Positions 63,599 through 64,000 of a DNA stretch of 64,000 nucleotides are shown here, in pieces (the first letter of the stretch is position 1; every line of letters starts with the position of its first letter). The stretch spans positions 2,607,001 through 2,671,000 of the forward strand of contig NZ_CP108041.1 in assembly GCF_036173065.1 (NCBI RefSeq), given 5' to 3'. The position numbers and the translations under genes are program-made. The DNA is from Rhodococcus sp. NBC_00297 (GTDB lineage: Bacteria > Actinomycetota > Actinomycetes > Mycobacteriales > Mycobacteriaceae). The notes under the pieces were generated by a model, which saw only the letters and a program-made list of their open reading frames with translations, was not told the DNA's origin and searched no databases.

Positions 63599-64000
63599 TC
63601 AGCGGTGGGCCGCGACGATCGCGCTGAGCGCGTCGAGCTGGGCCTTGTCGACGAGACCGAGGTGGTAGAGATGCAGTTCGTCCGCGCCGGCCGCCACCGT
63701 GGCCGCCACGTGGGCGTCGACCTCGTCGAGCTTCTTCGGGGGCAGTACGGACACGTAGGCCCCGAGATTCACGCCGTCGCCGATGAGCTCACGGGCGGCC
63801 CGGACGACCGACACCGTGTCCGCCGTGCCCGGCCATGCCGACACGAGGACCGCGTCGACGTCCGCGGTGGCCGTCTCGGTGAGGGCGGGGGAGGGTCCGG
63901 TCCGCCACGGGTCGGGATGCGCGTGGAGGGTCACCCGCGCCTCCGGTGCCTCGGTCCGCACCGAGGTGAGAACCTCGCGGCGCAGCGCGTCGGCGTCGGC
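63599..64000 (-). CDS. Unidentified protein, C-terminal part (cut by window edge)
   Basis: The minus-strand frame is open from the window edge to a TGA at 63599-63601, giving 133 codons. The GTG at 63959-63961 is probably internal, because the frame continues to the last base. The sequence alternates short strands and helices (AVLVSAWPGTADTVSVVRAA, NLGAYVSVLPPKKLDEVDAH, AAGADELHLYHLGLVDKAQL), like the last repeats of a TIM barrel. I do not recognise the family. It converges on the uronate dehydrogenase-like gene. Confidence 0.6.
   Translation of the reverse strand, partial: ADADALRREVLTSVRTEAPEARVTLHAHPDPWRTGPSPALTETATADVDAVLVSAWPGTADTVSVVRAARELIGDGVNLGAYVSVLPPKKLDEVDAHVAATVAAGADELHLYHLGLVDKAQLDALSAIVAAHR

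Overview
The window is high-GC actinobacterial DNA of the mycolic-acid-bearing kind, most like Rhodococcus or a close relative (Nocardiaceae). The evidence is gene content and order. mmpL3, a NYN-domain gene, trmB, a P-loop/membrane gene pair and GTP-type pckG are followed by a methyltransferase, a GT4 glycosyltransferase, a large membrane protein, a PorA/DUF3068 protein and an acyltransferase. Then come aftD, a DUF2613 micro-gene, lpqI, a TetR gene, htdX, fabG4 and fadA2. From memory, this is the order of Mycobacterium tuberculosis Rv0206c-Rv0243, so most of the window is a conserved cell-envelope and lipid core. No species-level call is possible from sequence alone, and no BLAST or HMM search was run.

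Layout. 1-11.1 kb: a partial DUF2339 membrane protein, the coupled mmpL3/NYN/trmB operon, a P-loop protein with a dynamin-like membrane partner, a small DxDxDG protein, pckG with an unusual palindromic leader, and a convergent ROK sugar kinase. 11.1-27.6 kb: envelope glycan genes, mixed with ten copies of a short GC-rich palindromic repeat (core GGCCGGAGGCCGG). aftD has no ATG, GTG or TTG start and appears to begin at a CTG overlapping the stop of a 53-codon DUF2613 gene. 27.6-46.9 kb: an exopolysaccharide island inserted between the TetR gene and htdX. It has a nine-gene plus-strand operon (WecG-like transferase, Gfo/Idh dehydrogenase, epimerase, two DegT aminotransferases, flippase, three glycosyltransferases), a Wzz-like protein, a Wzy/O-antigen-ligase-like polymerase, a glycosidase-like lipoprotein, a DUF6492-like protein, an OpgC-like acyltransferase, a double-GT2 fusion and a WbpD/WlbB-like acetyltransferase. 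No priming phosphoglycosyltransferase or BY-kinase is present, so those must be encoded elsewhere.

46.9-54.8 kb: htdX-fabG4 divergent from fadA2, then a stand-alone retron-type reverse transcriptase flanked on both sides by strong palindromic structure, then a VanW/peptidoglycan-binding protein and a flavin reductase. 54.9-60.9 kb: a tightly coupled five-gene operon (accD1, accA1, fadE19, a MaoC-like gene, citE), the leucine/isovalerate degradation cluster that in M. tuberculosis lies elsewhere (Rv2502c-Rv2498c). 60.9-64 kb: a DUF4383 membrane protein, a UgpC/MsmX-type sugar ABC ATPase, a uronate-dehydrogenase-like SDR and a partial gene at the edge.

The item most worth following up is the reverse transcriptase locus (50.64-52.38 kb). 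A region just upstream holds four perfect hairpins inside a 10-bp inverted repeat and begins after a promoter-like motif, an arrangement similar to a retron msr-msd. A 71-nt hairpin follows the gene.
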